DNA from: Chloroflexota bacterium
Lineage (GTDB): Bacteria; Chloroflexota; Dehalococcoidia; Tepidiformales; Tepidiformaceae
Direction of reading: 5' to 3'
DNA: 64,000 nt
Assembly (NCBI GenBank): GCA_026710655.1
Contig: JAPOQN010000020.1
Location: 32,441 to 96,440 of the forward strand
The notes under the pieces are model-generated. The model worked only from the letters and a program-made list of their open reading frames with translations, did not search any database and was not told where the DNA came from. Below, piece after piece: positions 15,538 through 25,463 of this stretch. Both the position numbers and the translations under genes were made by a program. Numbering within the stretch: the stretch's first letter is position 1; every line of letters starts with the position of its first letter.

Positions 15538-17207
15538 GCGCTCTCCCCCAGGCGCGCGCTCTCCCGCGCCAGCAACCCCAGTCCCATGGGCCCCATCGCC
15601 AACGCCTCACGATGGAAGGTCGTCAGGTCGAAGGCGTCGCCGAGGCTCTGGCGCGCCGCTTCACGCGCGGCCAGCCAGGCCCGCTCCCCGACCTTGTAGC
15701 TGATCGCCTGCCCCGGAAGCCCGAGGTAGCGGTCGATCTCGCTTGCGATGAAGTCCTCCGGGAAGTGGCTCCGCGTCTTCGCGAACTCATCCCCGAGTTC
15801 CGGCGTCCACACCTCGCCCGGGTGGAAGGGCTGCCCCTCCGGGATTGGCAGCTCGAGGTGCATCCCGATGTCGATGATGACGCGCACGCTCCGCAGTGCC
15901 TGCGAGGCGAGCAGTCCCATCTTGTAGTCGGGTACCTCGAAGTAGCCGAGCTCGCCCATGAGCCGTTCGGCGTAGAGCGCCCAACCCTCGACATAACCGG
16001 AGCAGTCGCCCAGCAGCCGCTGGAAGCGGGACAGGTCGAGCAGGCGCGTGTTGCCCCGCTCCAGGTGATGCCCGGGAACGCCCTCGTGGTACGCGATGGA
16101 GACCTCGCCCCAGAGGGGGAAGCGCGTCTTGCCGCCCGTCGGGTACCACGTCCGCCCGGGCCGCGAGAAGTCCTCCGAGGGGCTCGTGTAGTACATCGCG
16201 AGCGCGCCTCCCGGGGGCGCGATCATCGCCTCCAGCCGCTGAAGCTTCTCCGGGATATCGAAGTGCGTGCCGTTCAGGTCGGCGATCGTGCGTTCCTGCA
16301 GGTCCTGCATCCACTGCCGGAACTCCTCCACCCCCTCGATGGAGCGTGCGGGGTCCGTTTCAAGCACGACCTTCGCCGCCTCGACGCCCTCGCCGGGCGC
16401 GATCTGCTCCGCCGCCTCCTCCATCTCCCGCCCGATGCGATGGATCTCGTCCCAGCCCCAGTCGTAGGTCTCGCGCAGGTCCAGCTCGCAGAGGTTGTAG
16501 GAGCGTGCGTAACGGGCGTACCGCTCCTCCCCGACCGCGTCGCGTTCGGCGGCGCGGGGCAGGTAGGTATCCCGCAGGAAACCTCCGAAGGCGCCGTAGC
16601 TCTCGCCGGCCGCGGTCGCCGCGGCGTCCAGGTCGCGACGCAACCGGTCGGAGACGCCCTCCCCCGCCCGGCCCACGAAGTCGGTGAAGAAGCCGCCATC
16701 ACCGCTGCCCGCCCACGTCTCGCACTGCTTCAGGCACGCCTCGACCTGCCGGCGGGGAGCCGCGCGACCCGCTTCCAGCCCTGCCTCCAGGGTCGTGCGG
16801 TAGCCCGCCAGCGCCTCGGGCAGGCGCGCCAGCCGCCGCGCGATCGTCGCCCAGTCGGCCTCGTCCGCGGTGGACATCAGGTCGAAGGTGCCGCGCAGCC
16901 CCTGCATCGGCGACGCAAGCACGTTGAGCCCGGCCAGGTAGTCGCCCGTCTCGTGCAGCTCGATGTCGATGGTGAGCGCTTCGCGCATCACCTCGCGCAG
17001 GATGCGGTCACCCTCGGCTTCCAGCGGCAGCGCCTCGAGCTGCGCGAGCGTGTCCCTCGTGTGGCGGTCGCGCTTGTCGAAGCCCTCGACCGAGTAGTCC
17101 GTGAGCTTGTCCTCGTGCCCGGCGATGCCCAGGCTCGTGGCGGCGTTGGGATGGAGCGCCGCCAGCTCCTCGACATAGGTGTCCCCGAGATCGGTAATGG
17201 CTGACAT
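15534..17207 (-). CDS. DUF885 family putative metallopeptidase
   Basis: This 557-residue cytoplasmic protein matches DUF885, a helical family thought to be zinc peptidases. The diagnostic block is YHEGVPGHHLE with His374, Glu375 and His380/381, followed by CSGYVEGWALYAERLMGELG, which is also strongly conserved in the family. The amino half is helical with ATSLGIAGHEDKLTDYS. No signal peptide is present, so it would act inside the cell. Its ATG overlaps the nitroreductase stop by one base (TGATG), and its own end overlaps the small membrane protein gene, so the three are one operon. Confidence 0.9.
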   Translation of the reverse strand: MSAITDLGDTYVEELAALHPNAATSLGIAGHEDKLTDYSVEGFDKRDRHTRDTLAQLEALPLEAEGDRILREVMREALTIDIELHETGDYLAGLNVLASPMQGLRGTFDLMSTADEADWATIARRLARLPEALAGYRTTLEAGLEAGRAAPRRQVEACLKQCETWAGSGDGGFFTDFVGRAGEGVSDRLRRDLDAAATAAGESYGAFGGFLRDTYLPRAAERDAVGEERYARYARSYNLCELDLRETYDWGWDEIHRIGREMEEAAEQIAPGEGVEAAKVVLETDPARSIEGVEEFRQWMQDLQERTIADLNGTHFDIPEKLQRLEAMIAPPGGALAMYYTSPSEDFSRPGRTWYPTGGKTRFPLWGEVSIAYHEGVPGHHLERGNTRLLDLSRFQRLLGDCSGYVEGWALYAERLMGELGYFEVPDYKMGLLASQALRSVRVIIDIGMHLELPIPEGQPFHPGEVWTPELGDEFAKTRSHFPEDFIASEIDRYLGLPGQAISYKVGERAWLAAREAARQSLGDAFDLTTFHREALAMGPMGLGLLARESARLGESA

Positions 17208-17836
17208 CAGCGTCCTAGCTTGCCACCGTCCCGCCGGGACCGCGAGGGATCGCGCGCAGGCTGACTGTGCTGCTCGCCCCACCGGTCGGTGGCGACGAGC
17301 CGGTCGAGGGGCTGGCGGCGCTGTTCGCGCTGATCTCGCTTCTGCAGGTCTTCCGGCAGCGACTCAGCCGGCCCGGGGAACCCGATTGCGAACACCACGA
17401 GGATGCGCAGCTCCCCGGGAGCCCCGAATGCCTCGCGGACGCCGGCTTCGTCGAAGCCCGCCATCGGGTGCGCGATGAGCCCCAGCGCCGTCGCCTGCGC
17501 CATCAGGTTCCCCGCCGCGATGCCCGCGTGGAACGACCAGAGGGCGCGTTCCTCGCCGTACGAGTCCGCGTGCTCGTGGTCGGGCATCGACCCCAGCGCT
17601 ACCAGCATGGGCGCGGCGGGCGCCCAGTTCCGGTTCCCCTCCGAGAGCGCGGCGAGAAGGGTGGCCCGCACTGCCGCTGACTCCGCCACCAGCAACCGCG
17701 TCGACTGCACGTTGCCGTGGCTGGGCGCCACCGAGACCGCTCGCCACAGGAGTTCCTGTGTCTCCGCCGGAACCGCGCGCGGGTCGAAGGCGCGCCGTGC
17801 CCGTCTCCCCGCCAGCGCCTCGATCAGTTCCGCCAT
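17207..17836 (-). CDS. Nitroreductase family protein
   Basis: This 209-residue protein looks like an FMN-dependent nitroreductase-fold oxidoreductase that would use NAD(P)H to reduce nitro or quinone compounds. The opening LIEALAGRRARRAFDPRAVP and the VAPSHGNVQSTRLLVAES block are the usual flavin-binding start; later come IAAGNLMAQATALGLIAHPMAGFD and LRILVVFAIGFPG. The carboxy tail is unusually basic and Gln-rich. GGGGGAG precedes ATG. It is the first gene of the operon with DUF885 and a small membrane protein. Confidence 0.88.
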   Translation of the reverse strand: MAELIEALAGRRARRAFDPRAVPAETQELLWRAVSVAPSHGNVQSTRLLVAESAAVRATLLAALSEGNRNWAPAAPMLVALGSMPDHEHADSYGEERALWSFHAGIAAGNLMAQATALGLIAHPMAGFDEAGVREAFGAPGELRILVVFAIGFPGPAESLPEDLQKRDQREQRRQPLDRLVATDRWGEQHSQPARDPSRSRRDGGKLGR

Positions 17837-17880
17837 GCTCCCCCCGGCACGCGATCGTGCCACCCTCCCGGCCCCGGTGC

Positions 17881-17886
17881 TAGGGT
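17881..17886 (+). promoter_or_regulatory. -10 hexamer of a probable leaderless transcript
   Basis: TAGGGT lies eight bases before the GTG start of the DUF429 gene at 17895. No ribosome site is present between them. Confidence 0.45.
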
Positions 17887-17894
17887 GACGCCCC

Positions 17895-18656
17895 GTGCCC
17901 ACCTTCATCGGCCTCGACCTCGCCTGGACCGCCCACCGCGAGAGCGGTATCTGCTGGTTCGAGGGCGAGTCGCCCGACGACGTGCACTGCACCCGCCTCG
18001 AAGCGGCCGTCGTCGACCCCGAAGGCCTCGCGGAGGAGCTGGCGGCTATCCGTGGTCCGGCTGTTGTCGCCATCGATGCGCCCCTGCTCTACACCCCGGA
18101 ACGCTGGGCCGAGCGCGAGGTCGCCCGCCGCTTCGGTCGCTACAAGGCCTCGCCCCACCAGGCCCACTACGCCGTGCGACAGGGCTACACCGCCGGCATC
18201 GACCTCGGCGCCGCCCTGGCACGACGCGGCTTCGCCCTCGACCCCGCCCCGCTACTGCGGGGCGAGCGCGACTGCCACGCGGCCGTCGAGCTCTTCCCCC
18301 ACACGGTCCACGTGCGCCTGTTCGGACTTGCCGAGCGCCTCCCCTACAAGCCGAGAGGCGGCCGCAGTGTGGCCTTCCGACGCGAGGTCATGCAGCAATA
18401 CCAGGATTACCTGCGCGCGCTCCTCCGGGAGGAAGCCCCGCGTGTCCTCGACCATCCCGATGTCGGGCGCGCCCTCGCACACGAGACGGCGGAAATGGCG
18501 AGGGGCGCAGCCCTGAAGCGCCTCGACGACACCCTCGACGGCCTGACATGCGCCCTCTCGGCGTGGCTCCTCTGGAGTAGTCCCGATGGCTGGGAGACGA
18601 TCGGCGACCTGAACGGGTACATCGTTGCCCCCCGCGAGCGGGAAGCGAGGCGGTAG
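17895..18656 (+). CDS. DUF429 family protein (RNase H-like fold)
   Basis: This 253-residue protein matches DUF429, a family with an RNase H-like fold and probable nuclease or nucleotide-related activity that has not been proven. Visible markers are the first strand FIGLDLAWTAH with an acidic residue, VVAIDAPLLYTP, RERD-like GERDCHAAVELFPHTVHVRLFGL, and the closing DDTLDGLTCALSAWL with a second acidic cluster. The GTG start is supported by the leaderless promoter spacing. It ends only three bases from the convergent argS stop. Confidence 0.82.
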   Translation: MPTFIGLDLAWTAHRESGICWFEGESPDDVHCTRLEAAVVDPEGLAEELAAIRGPAVVAIDAPLLYTPERWAEREVARRFGRYKASPHQAHYAVRQGYTAGIDLGAALARRGFALDPAPLLRGERDCHAAVELFPHTVHVRLFGLAERLPYKPRGGRSVAFRREVMQQYQDYLRALLREEAPRVLDHPDVGRALAHETAEMARGAALKRLDDTLDGLTCALSAWLLWSSPDGWETIGDLNGYIVAPREREARR

Positions 18657-18659
18657 CGG

Positions 18660-20372
18660 CTACATCCGCTCCGGGGCGGTCATACCCATCAGGTCGAGCA
18701 CGCGCCCGAGGGCGATCTTCGCCGCCTGCACCAGCCGCAGCCGCGCCGCCGTCAGGGCGGGGTCGTCCGTGATCACCTTCAGGCCCGGGTCGCCCTGCTG
18801 CCGGAAGGCGTCGTTGAAGGCGTGGAACGAGGTAGCCAGCTCCGTGCCGTAGTGGGCCAGGTGCTGAGGCTCGTACGTCGTCGCGACCATCTCGATCACC
18901 TCCGACAACCGCAGCATCTCCCGTACCAGCGCCAGCTCGTGTGGTTGCGTCAGCAGCCCCACGTCCCCGCCATCGGGCGTGTGGCCCTCGGTTGAAGCGC
19001 GATCGAGGATGCTGGCCAGCCGCGCGTGCGCGTACTGGATATAGAACACGGGGTTCTCGTTCGACTGCTTCACCGCCAGGTCCAGGTCGAACTCCATCTG
19101 CGAGCTCGGCGCCCGCAGCAGGAAGAAGAAGCGCGCCGCGTCTGGCCCTACCTCCTCGACCAGTTCGTCCAGCGTGATGATCTCGCCGCCCCGCTTGGAG
19201 AGGCGCACGATCTCGTCTCCCCGCTTCAAGGTGACCAACTGGTAGAGGAGCACGTGCAGGGCGTCCGCCCGCCCTACGACCGTCTCCGTCCCCACCAACA
19301 CGCGAGAAACGTGGCCGTGGTGGTCCGCCCCCCAGACGTCAATGACGAGGTCGAAGCCACGCCCCAGGAACTTGTCGTAGTGGTACGCGATGTCGCTGGC
19401 GAAGTACGTGGGGCGCCCATCGGAGCGCACCACCACGTTGTCCTTGTCCTCACCGAGTTCGCTTGAGGTGAGCCACAGCGCCCCCTCGCGCTGGGCCAGG
19501 TGGCCGTTCTCACGCAGGCTCGCGATCGCCGTGTCGTAGGCGGAGCTGGCCCCATCGGCGGAGTCTTCGTAGAGCGTGCGCTCGCTGAACCAGCGGTCGT
19601 AGTTGGTCCCGAAAGCGGTGAGCGTGCGCCTGATCTGCTCGACCATCAGCTCGATCCCGAGTTCGCGTAGCCCCGCTGCAGGAGGCTCGCCCGGTGCCGC
19701 CAGGAAGCGGTCGCCCTCCCGCTCTTGCAGCGTCGCGGCCAGGTCGACCATGTACTCGCCCGGATAGCCCTCCGGGATGGACACGTCGCGCCCGAACTGC
19801 TGCTGGTAGCGCGCGTAAAGCGTCTCTGTGAACACGTCCGTCTGCGTGCCCGCGTCATTCACATAATATTCGCGCTCGACCTCGTAACCCGCCGCCCCCA
19901 GCGCCGACGCGAGCGTGTCGCCGATCGCCGCCCCGCGTCCGTTCCCGACGTGCAGGGGCCCGGTCGGGTTGGCCGAGACGAACTCGACCTGCGCCCGTTT
20001 GCCCGCCCCGAGGCTGCTGTTCGCGAAGGCCGCACCCTGCTCGATGATGCGGTCGACCTCGCCCTGCACGAAGTGCTCGGCCAGGCTCAGGTTGATGAAG
20101 CCGGGAGGCGCGATGCGGGGCGCGTCGATGACCTCGCCCGCGGGCAGGTGCGCCGCGATCGCCTCGGCGATGGCCAGCGGCGGCATCATCGCCGAACGCG
20201 CGAGCCGCAGCGGCAGCGAGCTGGCGTAGTCCCCGTTCGCCGGATCCCGCGGTCGCTCGATGACCTCGTCCGGCAGGGCGATGTCCGGCAGGCTGCCTGC
20301 TTCGATGGCCGCCTGCGCCGCCTCGGTCACGAGCGCGCCCACGCGGTCGCGGAGTGTCGTGTTCTCAGTCAC
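18660..20372 (-). CDS. argS: Arginyl-tRNA synthetase
   Basis: This 570-residue enzyme charges tRNA-Arg using ATP. The amino-terminal Arg-specific domain (residues 1-110) is followed by the class I core with the HIGH region [13 protein letters not shown], then YYVNDAGTQ, a [10 protein letters not shown] block, [20 protein letters not shown] as the KMSKS-equivalent, and a DALR anticodon-binding domain from about residue 460. Length is typical. It starts with GTG, preceded on the minus strand by TACGCT and six bases, a leaderless arrangement. The arg biosynthesis cluster lies 9 kb away, so the two are not one operon. Confidence 0.97.
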   Translation of the reverse strand: MTENTTLRDRVGALVTEAAQAAIEAGSLPDIALPDEVIERPRDPANGDYASSLPLRLARSAMMPPLAIAEAIAAHLPAGEVIDAPRIAPPGFINLSLAEHFVQGEVDRIIEQGAAFANSSLGAGKRAQVEFVSANPTGPLHVGNGRGAAIGDTLASALGAAGYEVEREYYVNDAGTQTDVFTETLYARYQQQFGRDVSIPEGYPGEYMVDLAATLQEREGDRFLAAPGEPPAAGLRELGIELMVEQIRRTLTAFGTNYDRWFSERTLYEDSADGASSAYDTAIASLRENGHLAQREGALWLTSSELGEDKDNVVVRSDGRPTYFASDIAYHYDKFLGRGFDLVIDVWGADHHGHVSRVLVGTETVVGRADALHVLLYQLVTLKRGDEIVRLSKRGGEIITLDELVEEVGPDAARFFFLLRAPSSQMEFDLDLAVKQSNENPVFYIQYAHARLASILDRASTEGHTPDGGDVGLLTQPHELALVREMLRLSEVIEMVATTYEPQHLAHYGTELATSFHAFNDAFRQQGDPGLKVITDDPALTAARLRLVQAAKIALGRVLDLMGMTAPERM

Positions 20373-20378
20373 CGCCCA

Positions 20379-20384
20379 AGCGTA
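20379..20384 (-). promoter_or_regulatory. -10 hexamer of argS (leaderless type)
   Basis: The minus strand reads TACGCT, then six bases, then the GTG start codon of argS at 20372. There is no ribosome site in the gap. Confidence 0.5.
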
Positions 20385-20411
20385 TCGCCTCCCGCCCCAC
20401 CGGGGGAGGGG

Positions 20412-20906
20412 CTACAGGTCGAACGGGAATTGGTGGTGCTGGGCCAGCGCGGAGAGCTCGCCCACCGCTGCCTGCGCGTGGGCTACGACATCTTCCGGAT
20501 AGCCGTACTTGAGCCGGTGCTCCTCGAACTCGTCGGCATCCAGCAGCTCAATCGTGCCGCCCGCCCGCACGGTCACGTCGAGGTCGAGGTCGATGTAGCG
20601 AATCTCGCCGTCCTCGAACTCGGGCGGTGTGGTCACGTTGCAGTACCAGAGCGCGGTTTCCTCGCCCGGCTCGGCCAGGCGGAAGACGTTGTACCAGCGG
20701 TCCCGCCAGAAGTGCACGAAGCTGTCGTAGCGAGAGCGAAACTCCCCGCGGCTCGTAAAGATGGGGCTTCCCGCCGGACCGTGCGCCCGCAGCAGCGACC
20801 CGTCGTCCGATATCACGCGCAGATGCTGGATCCAGTGCGCCTCGCCGTCGTACTTGGTGACGCGCAGCAACAGGGGATCGCCGCGGGCGATACGGGTGCT
20901 GTTCAT
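20412..20906 (-). CDS. DUF402 domain protein
   Basis: This 164-residue protein matches DUF402, a small beta-barrel fold related to nucleoside diphosphate/triphosphate hydrolases and a domain also seen in RNase-linked proteins. The family hallmark is the run [30 protein letters not shown] followed by [11 protein letters not shown], with acidic residues that bind metal. The [15 protein letters not shown] strand precedes it. The ATG at 20906 is preferred because TATGAT sits six bases before it. Its nucleotide substrate is not known. Confidence 0.8.
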   Translation of the reverse strand: MNSTRIARGDPLLLRVTKYDGEAHWIQHLRVISDDGSLLRAHGPAGSPIFTSRGEFRSRYDSFVHFWRDRWYNVFRLAEPGEETALWYCNVTTPPEFEDGEIRYIDLDLDVTVRAGGTIELLDADEFEEHRLKYGYPEDVVAHAQAAVGELSALAQHHQFPFDL

Positions 20907-20912
20907 GCAGCG

Positions 20913-20918
20913 ATCATA
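20913..20918 (-). promoter_or_regulatory. -10 hexamer of the DUF402 gene (leaderless type)
   Basis: The minus strand reads TATGAT, one mismatch from the sigma-70 consensus, followed by six bases and the ATG at 20906. Confidence 0.55.
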
Positions 20919-20972
20919 CTCCGCGGCAAGCACCCTCGGCGGCCGTTCCGCAAGGAGATGCGAGCGCGGATG

Positions 20973-21125
20973 TCAGGTGGTGAAGATGAGGCCGAGGACG
21001 GTGCCCGCGATGATGGCTGCCGCTCCCAGCCCGACAACGAGGGCGAGATCGGCGGGGCTGTACTCTGCCCGCACGTCGGTGTGCGCCGGCGCGACCTCGG
21101 GCATCTCCTGTTCGTTCTCGCTCAT
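20973..21125 (-). CDS. 50-residue single-helix membrane protein
   Basis: This very short gene encodes 50 residues: an acidic soluble start ([18 protein letters not shown]) and one carboxy-terminal membrane helix ([22 protein letters not shown]). It resembles the small membrane peptides often missed by gene finders. A GGGAG ribosome site lies at good distance before ATG, and the codons have the expected G/C third positions. Orientation would place the acidic end in the cytoplasm. No family was recognised, and the neighbours (DUF402 and a divergent ABC exporter) do not point to a partner. Confidence 0.62.
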   Translation of the reverse strand: MSENEQEMPEVAPAHTDVRAEYSPADLALVVGLGAAAIIAGTVLGLIFTT

Positions 21126-21332
21126 GCTGCGCTCCCGGCCCGATTGTGCCGTGCGCCAGCCGTGCGTGCATCCCGTGCAGGGTGTCTGGCTTACGCCGAC
21201 TTTATATCTCTCTCCCTAGCATTCGTGGCGGCAGGCCAACCCCGCTGCACTCCGGAGGCGGTTTGCTTGATCACTTGCCCCCGATCGTCGACGCTCGAAG
21301 CGGTTCCCTCGAGTGCGCTAACAGGAGACTCC

Positions 21333-22064
21333 ATGACAGTTGACGGAAGAGAGCCGGATCTGGTCATCGATGCCACCGGTGTAATGAAGACGTACGACAC
21401 CGGCGAGGTCCAGGTCCAGGCCCTGCGCGGCGTCGACCTGCTGGTGCCGCGCGGCGAAATGGTCGCCGTCATGGGTCCCTCCGGCTGTGGCAAGACCACC
21501 CTCCTGAACTGCCTCTCCGGCCTCGACACCTTCGACGCGGGCCAGGTGCTCATCAACGGCGAGGACATCACCCGTATGGCCGACAACGAGAAGACCGAGT
21601 TCCGCGCCCAGGGCATGGGCTTCGTCTTCCAGACCTACAACCTGCTTCCCGTCCTCTCCGCCGTCGAGAACGTTGAGCTCCCGCTCATCGTCTCCGGCAC
21701 GCGGCCCCGCGATGCCCGCGAGCTCGCCCTCTCCGCGCTTGAGCGGGTCGAACTGCGCGAATACGCCAATCACCGTCCGGGCCAGCTCTCCGGCGGTCAG
21801 CGACAGCGTGTCACGGTCGCGCGGGCCGTCGTCAACAGGCCCTCGATCGTGTGGGCGGACGAGCCCACCGGCGCCCTCGATTCGGCGACCGCGGGCGGCA
21901 TCATGGACCTGCTCGTCGAGCTGAACGCGAACTCGGACCAGACCCAGGTCATCGTCACGCACGCGCCCGAGGTCGCGGCCCGCTGCCACCGCACGATCTA
22001 CATGGCCGACGGCCTCATCGAACGCGAGGAAGCCATCCGCCCCCTCGCCCCCGCCCCGGCCTAG
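21333..22064 (+). CDS. ABC transporter ATP-binding protein (LolD/MacB type)
   Basis: This 243-residue ATPase drives the large FtsX-type permease encoded just downstream. It has Walker [10 protein letters not shown], the Q-loop [21 protein letters not shown], the signature LSGGQRQRV, Walker B in [12 protein letters not shown] and the switch His in VIVTHAPEV. The LPVLSAxENVELPL stretch and the length place it in the LolD/MacB/FtsE group that works by mechanotransmission rather than by moving substrate through a channel. AGGAG precedes ATG. The permease starts nine bases after its stop. Confidence 0.93.
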   Translation: MTVDGREPDLVIDATGVMKTYDTGEVQVQALRGVDLLVPRGEMVAVMGPSGCGKTTLLNCLSGLDTFDAGQVLINGEDITRMADNEKTEFRAQGMGFVFQTYNLLPVLSAVENVELPLIVSGTRPRDARELALSALERVELREYANHRPGQLSGGQRQRVTVARAVVNRPSIVWADEPTGALDSATAGGIMDLLVELNANSDQTQVIVTHAPEVAARCHRTIYMADGLIEREEAIRPLAPAPA

Positions 22065-22073
22065 CCCGCAGCC

Positions 22074-25000
22074 ATGGAAGAACTCTTCGGCGTCTCCATG
22101 AACACCATCGCCACGGTGGTGATCGCCATCACGCTCGTCATCTTCGCCCTGCTGGCGTGGGTGGCCTTCCGCAACCCCGTCATGTTCAAGACGGGCCTTC
22201 GCAACATCCCCCGCCGCCGCGCGCAGACCACCCTCATCATCTTCGGCCTGATGCTGGCGACCGTCATCATGACCGCCGCCTTCGGCACCGGCGACACCGT
22301 CTCCAGCACGGTCACCGACGACATCTACGAGCTGACCGGTGAGACGGACATGCTCATCGTCTGGGACGAGGAGGGGTCCCCCCGCCCCGAGGACGAGCGG
22401 GTCATTCCCCTTGAGGACATCGCGGCCTGGGAGGCGCGGTTCGCTGGCGACCCGGACATCGACGGGTTCCTCCCCATCCTGCTGGAGACGCTGCCCGTCG
22501 TGAACACGGCTACGCAACTCAACGAGTCGTCCGCCACGGTCGTCGCCTACGACACCGCTGCCGCGGCCCCCTTTGGCTCGTTGCGCGACCTCGACGGGAA
22601 CGTGGTGACGGTCACCGGCAACCAGATCGTGCTCAACGAGGATCTGGCCGGCGAGATCGATGCCGAAGTCGGCCACACGCTCGTCCTCCTGTACCAGGGC
22701 TATCCCGTGGAGGTGGTGGTCGCTGCGATCGCGCCGAACAGCTTCCTGAGCGGCACCTTCAACGTCGGCGCCTCGGAGTTTCCCGGCGGCGCCGTCAGTT
22801 TCGAGTTCCTCGCGGAAGTGATTGGCCGCGATGACATCGCCTACGCGGTCGTTGTCACGAACGCTGGTGGTGTGAAAGACGGCCTGGAGCGGTCGGATGT
22901 GGTCGAGGAGAAGCTCAACGAGGTCATCGATGGCACACCCTACGAGGTGGTGCCCTTGAAAAAGGACGCAATCGAAATCGCCAGGCTCGTGGGCAGCGTC
23001 TTCACCACCGTTTTCATCATCTTCGGGCTCTTCTCGATCGCTGCGGGCATCCTCCTCATCTTCCTGATCTTCATCATGCTCGCGGCCGAGCGGAAGCCGG
23101 AGATGGGCATGGCCCGCGCCGTCGGCGCCAAGCGCCGCCACCTTGTCGAGTCGTTCCTCGCCGAGGGCATGGGCTACGACCTCGGAGCGGCCATCGTCGG
23201 CCTCATCGCCGGCGTGTTCGTGACCTTCGGCATGGTCGGCCTCATCAACGCCTTCGCCGAGGCGGGGCTGGGCCTGGAGTTGCACACGAACCTCACGCCT
23301 CGCAGCCTGGCCGTCGCCTTCTGCCTCGGCGTCATCTCCACCTTCATCGTCATCTTCCTGGCAGCGGTGCGCGCCAGCCGGCTCAACATCGTCTCCGCCA
23401 TCCGCGATCTGCCCGAACCAATCGTCACGAACCCGGAGGCGGCTACCTGGCGGGGCTACGCCCGTGCCGTCTTGAACGCCGCCGTAGCCGGCGGGGCCGT
23501 CGCCGTGAGCGTCTTCGCGCTCTACCGGCTGCCGGACCTGGCTCCCCTGTTCACGATCGCCCTGCTCTTTGGACTCGTCGGCCCGTTCCTGTTCGTGCTC
23601 CGCCGCCACAACTTCGGCGCGCCGCGGCACGAGCGCCTCCCCGGGCAGCGCATACCCCTCTGGCCCCTCGCGCTCGTTCCCTTGATCCCCTTCTACCTGG
23701 TCGCGCTGCTGGTCGTGCGCGTCATGCGTGATCGCAACCCCCAGCCCGGGCTCTGGCTCATCATCCTCGGCATCCTCCTGCCCCCCATCGGCCTCCTGCT
23801 GATAGCCTCGCAGGACCGCGACCGCCCCATCGCCTGGGGCGCCGGGTTCGGGGTCGTGGGGCTGGCCCTCGCCGCCCTCTTCATGGAATGGGCGTTCTCC
23901 TCGAACAGCTACTTCTTCTTTGCCGGCGGCATCTCCCTTGCCTTCGGCTGGGCCGCCTTCACCCTGCGCTACTTCCGCGTCGCCGAGCGTGCTTCGTTCA
24001 CGGTGCTCGCCGCTCTGCTCCTTGCCTTCTGGTACGTCTCGCCCGCGGGCGCCCTCGACTTCATCATCGGAGACCTCGAGGGCGGTCCCGAGCTCTTCTT
24101 CCTCAGCGGCATCGTCATGGTCGCCTGCGGCGCCTTCCTCATCGTCTACAACGCCGACATCCTCCTCCCGCCCATCGCCAGCCTGGGCTCGCGCCTGGGC
24201 CGCATCGTCCCGGCCGTCAAGACCGCGGTCGCCTACCCGCTCACCGCCCGTATGCGCACCGGCATGACGATCATGATGATCGGCCTCATCACCTTCTCCC
24301 TGGTCATGTTCTCCACCGTTAACGACAACTTCGACAACATCTTCCTCTCCGACGATGCCAAGGGCGGCTTCGAGACCATCGTCTTCGTGAACAGCAACAA
24401 CCGCACCGACGATCTCGTTGGGGCGCTGCAGGAGCGGGGAGTCGATACCTCCCCCATCGTCGCGGTGAGCGAGCAACGCATCGCGTTTGCGGGTGAGACC
24501 GAGATATTCGTCGATAACCCCGTTGACCCGTCTGCGCCGGGCTACGCCGGCACCTACACCGTCATCGGCGCCGACGAGGCGTTCTTCGGCGCCAACGAGT
24601 TCGAGCTGAAGCGACGCGCTGCCGGCTACGGGAGCGACGAAGAGGTCTGGAGGGCGGTGGCCAGCGACCCCACCCTCGCCGTCATCCCCGGCAACCTCAC
24701 CGGCGAGGGGGGCGACTTCTCCGAGTTCGACCTGCTCAAGCTCGACGCTGCGTTTGTGGGGGAGGGCTTCCAGCCGTTCGACCTTCACCTCCACGCCCCC
24801 GGCACTGACCTCAACACGACAGTCACTGTCATCGGGCAGATGGACGATCCCGGAGACATCTTCTGGAACGGCATCATCGTGCAGCGCGATACCGCCGTCG
24901 CTGCCTTCCCCGACTCCGACTCGCAGCGCTTCGTCATCAAGACCGTCGGCGGCGTCGACCAGGAGGCCTTCGCCAAGTCCATCGAGTCCGGCCTCCCCCA

Positions 25001-25463
25001 GGCCTCGGCCGAGTCGTTCCAGAAGTTGCTCGACGATCAGCGGGCGGCTTCGCAGGGCTTCCTCCTGCTCTTCCAGGGCTTCATGGGGCTGGGTCTCATC
25101 ATCGGCATCGCCGCCCTCGGCGTGGTCGCCTTCCGGGCGGTGGTCGAGCGTCGCCAGCAGATCGGGATGCTGCGCGCCATCGGCTACCAGCGCTCGATGG
25201 TTGCCCTCAGCTTCATCTTCGAGTCCGGGTTCGTGGCCCTCTCCGGGATCGCGCTGGGGGCAGTCCTGGGAGTCTCGCTATCATGGGTCCTGTTCACCTC
25301 GGGCGGCATCGGTGAAGCTTCGGAGGGCGCGGACTTCATCGTCCCCTGGCTGCAACTGATCGTTATCTGTGGAATCGCCTTTGGAGCGTCGATGCTCATG
25401 ACCTGGTTCCCCGCCCAGAGCGCGTCGCGCGTGGCCGTGGCCGAGGCCCTTCGCTACGAATGA
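22074..25463 (+). CDS. Large FtsX/MacB-type ABC permease with extra membrane core
   Basis: This 1129-residue membrane protein is the partner of the preceding ATPase. It contains two FtsX units. The first has an amino-terminal helix, a large extracytoplasmic domain (about residues 75-300) and three helices with the ERKPEMGMARAVGAKRRHL coupling segment. The second has an extracytoplasmic domain (about 745-975) and a final FtsX unit with the ERRQQIGMLRAIGYQRSMV coupling segment. Between them lies a block of about eight helices (450-710) not found in MacB itself. Such long two-unit permeases probably export lipids, lipoproteins or peptides, but the cargo is unknown. It overlaps the SDR gene by four bases. 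Confidence 0.9.
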   Translation: MEELFGVSMNTIATVVIAITLVIFALLAWVAFRNPVMFKTGLRNIPRRRAQTTLIIFGLMLATVIMTAAFGTGDTVSSTVTDDIYELTGETDMLIVWDEEGSPRPEDERVIPLEDIAAWEARFAGDPDIDGFLPILLETLPVVNTATQLNESSATVVAYDTAAAAPFGSLRDLDGNVVTVTGNQIVLNEDLAGEIDAEVGHTLVLLYQGYPVEVVVAAIAPNSFLSGTFNVGASEFPGGAVSFEFLAEVIGRDDIAYAVVVTNAGGVKDGLERSDVVEEKLNEVIDGTPYEVVPLKKDAIEIARLVGSVFTTVFIIFGLFSIAAGILLIFLIFIMLAAERKPEMGMARAVGAKRRHLVESFLAEGMGYDLGAAIVGLIAGVFVTFGMVGLINAFAEAGLGLELHTNLTPRSLAVAFCLGVISTFIVIFLAAVRASRLNIVSAIRDLPEPIVTNPEAATWRGYARAVLNAAVAGGAVAVSVFALYRLPDLAPLFTIALLFGLVGPFLFVLRRHNFGAPRHERLPGQRIPLWPLALVPLIPFYLVALLVVRVMRDRNPQPGLWLIILGILLPPIGLLLIASQDRDRPIAWGAGFGVVGLALAALFMEWAFSSNSYFFFAGGISLAFGWAAFTLRYFRVAERASFTVLAALLLAFWYVSPAGALDFIIGDLEGGPELFFLSGIVMVACGAFLIVYNADILLPPIASLGSRLGRIVPAVKTAVAYPLTARMRTGMTIMMIGLITFSLVMFSTVNDNFDNIFLSDDAKGGFETIVFVNSNNRTDDLVGALQERGVDTSPIVAVSEQRIAFAGETEIFVDNPVDPSAPGYAGTYTVIGADEAFFGANEFELKRRAAGYGSDEEVWRAVASDPTLAVIPGNLTGEGGDFSEFDLLKLDAAFVGEGFQPFDLHLHAPGTDLNTTVTVIGQMDDPGDIFWNGIIVQRDTAVAAFPDSDSQRFVIKTVGGVDQEAFAKSIESGLPQASAESFQKLLDDQRAASQGFLLLFQGFMGLGLIIGIAALGVVAFRAVVERRQQIGMLRAIGYQRSMVALSFIFESGFVALSGIALGAVLGVSLSWVLFTSGGIGEASEGADFIVPWLQLIVICGIAFGASMLMTWFPAQSASRVAVAEALRYE

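Noticed and set aside
21318..24794. Very long minus-strand open frame opposite the ABC exporter genes
   Set aside because: It is the antisense shadow of GC-rich coding sequence. Its product is a low-complexity Gly/Asp/Glu/Arg string without family motifs, whereas the plus strand has clear ATPase and FtsX motifs.
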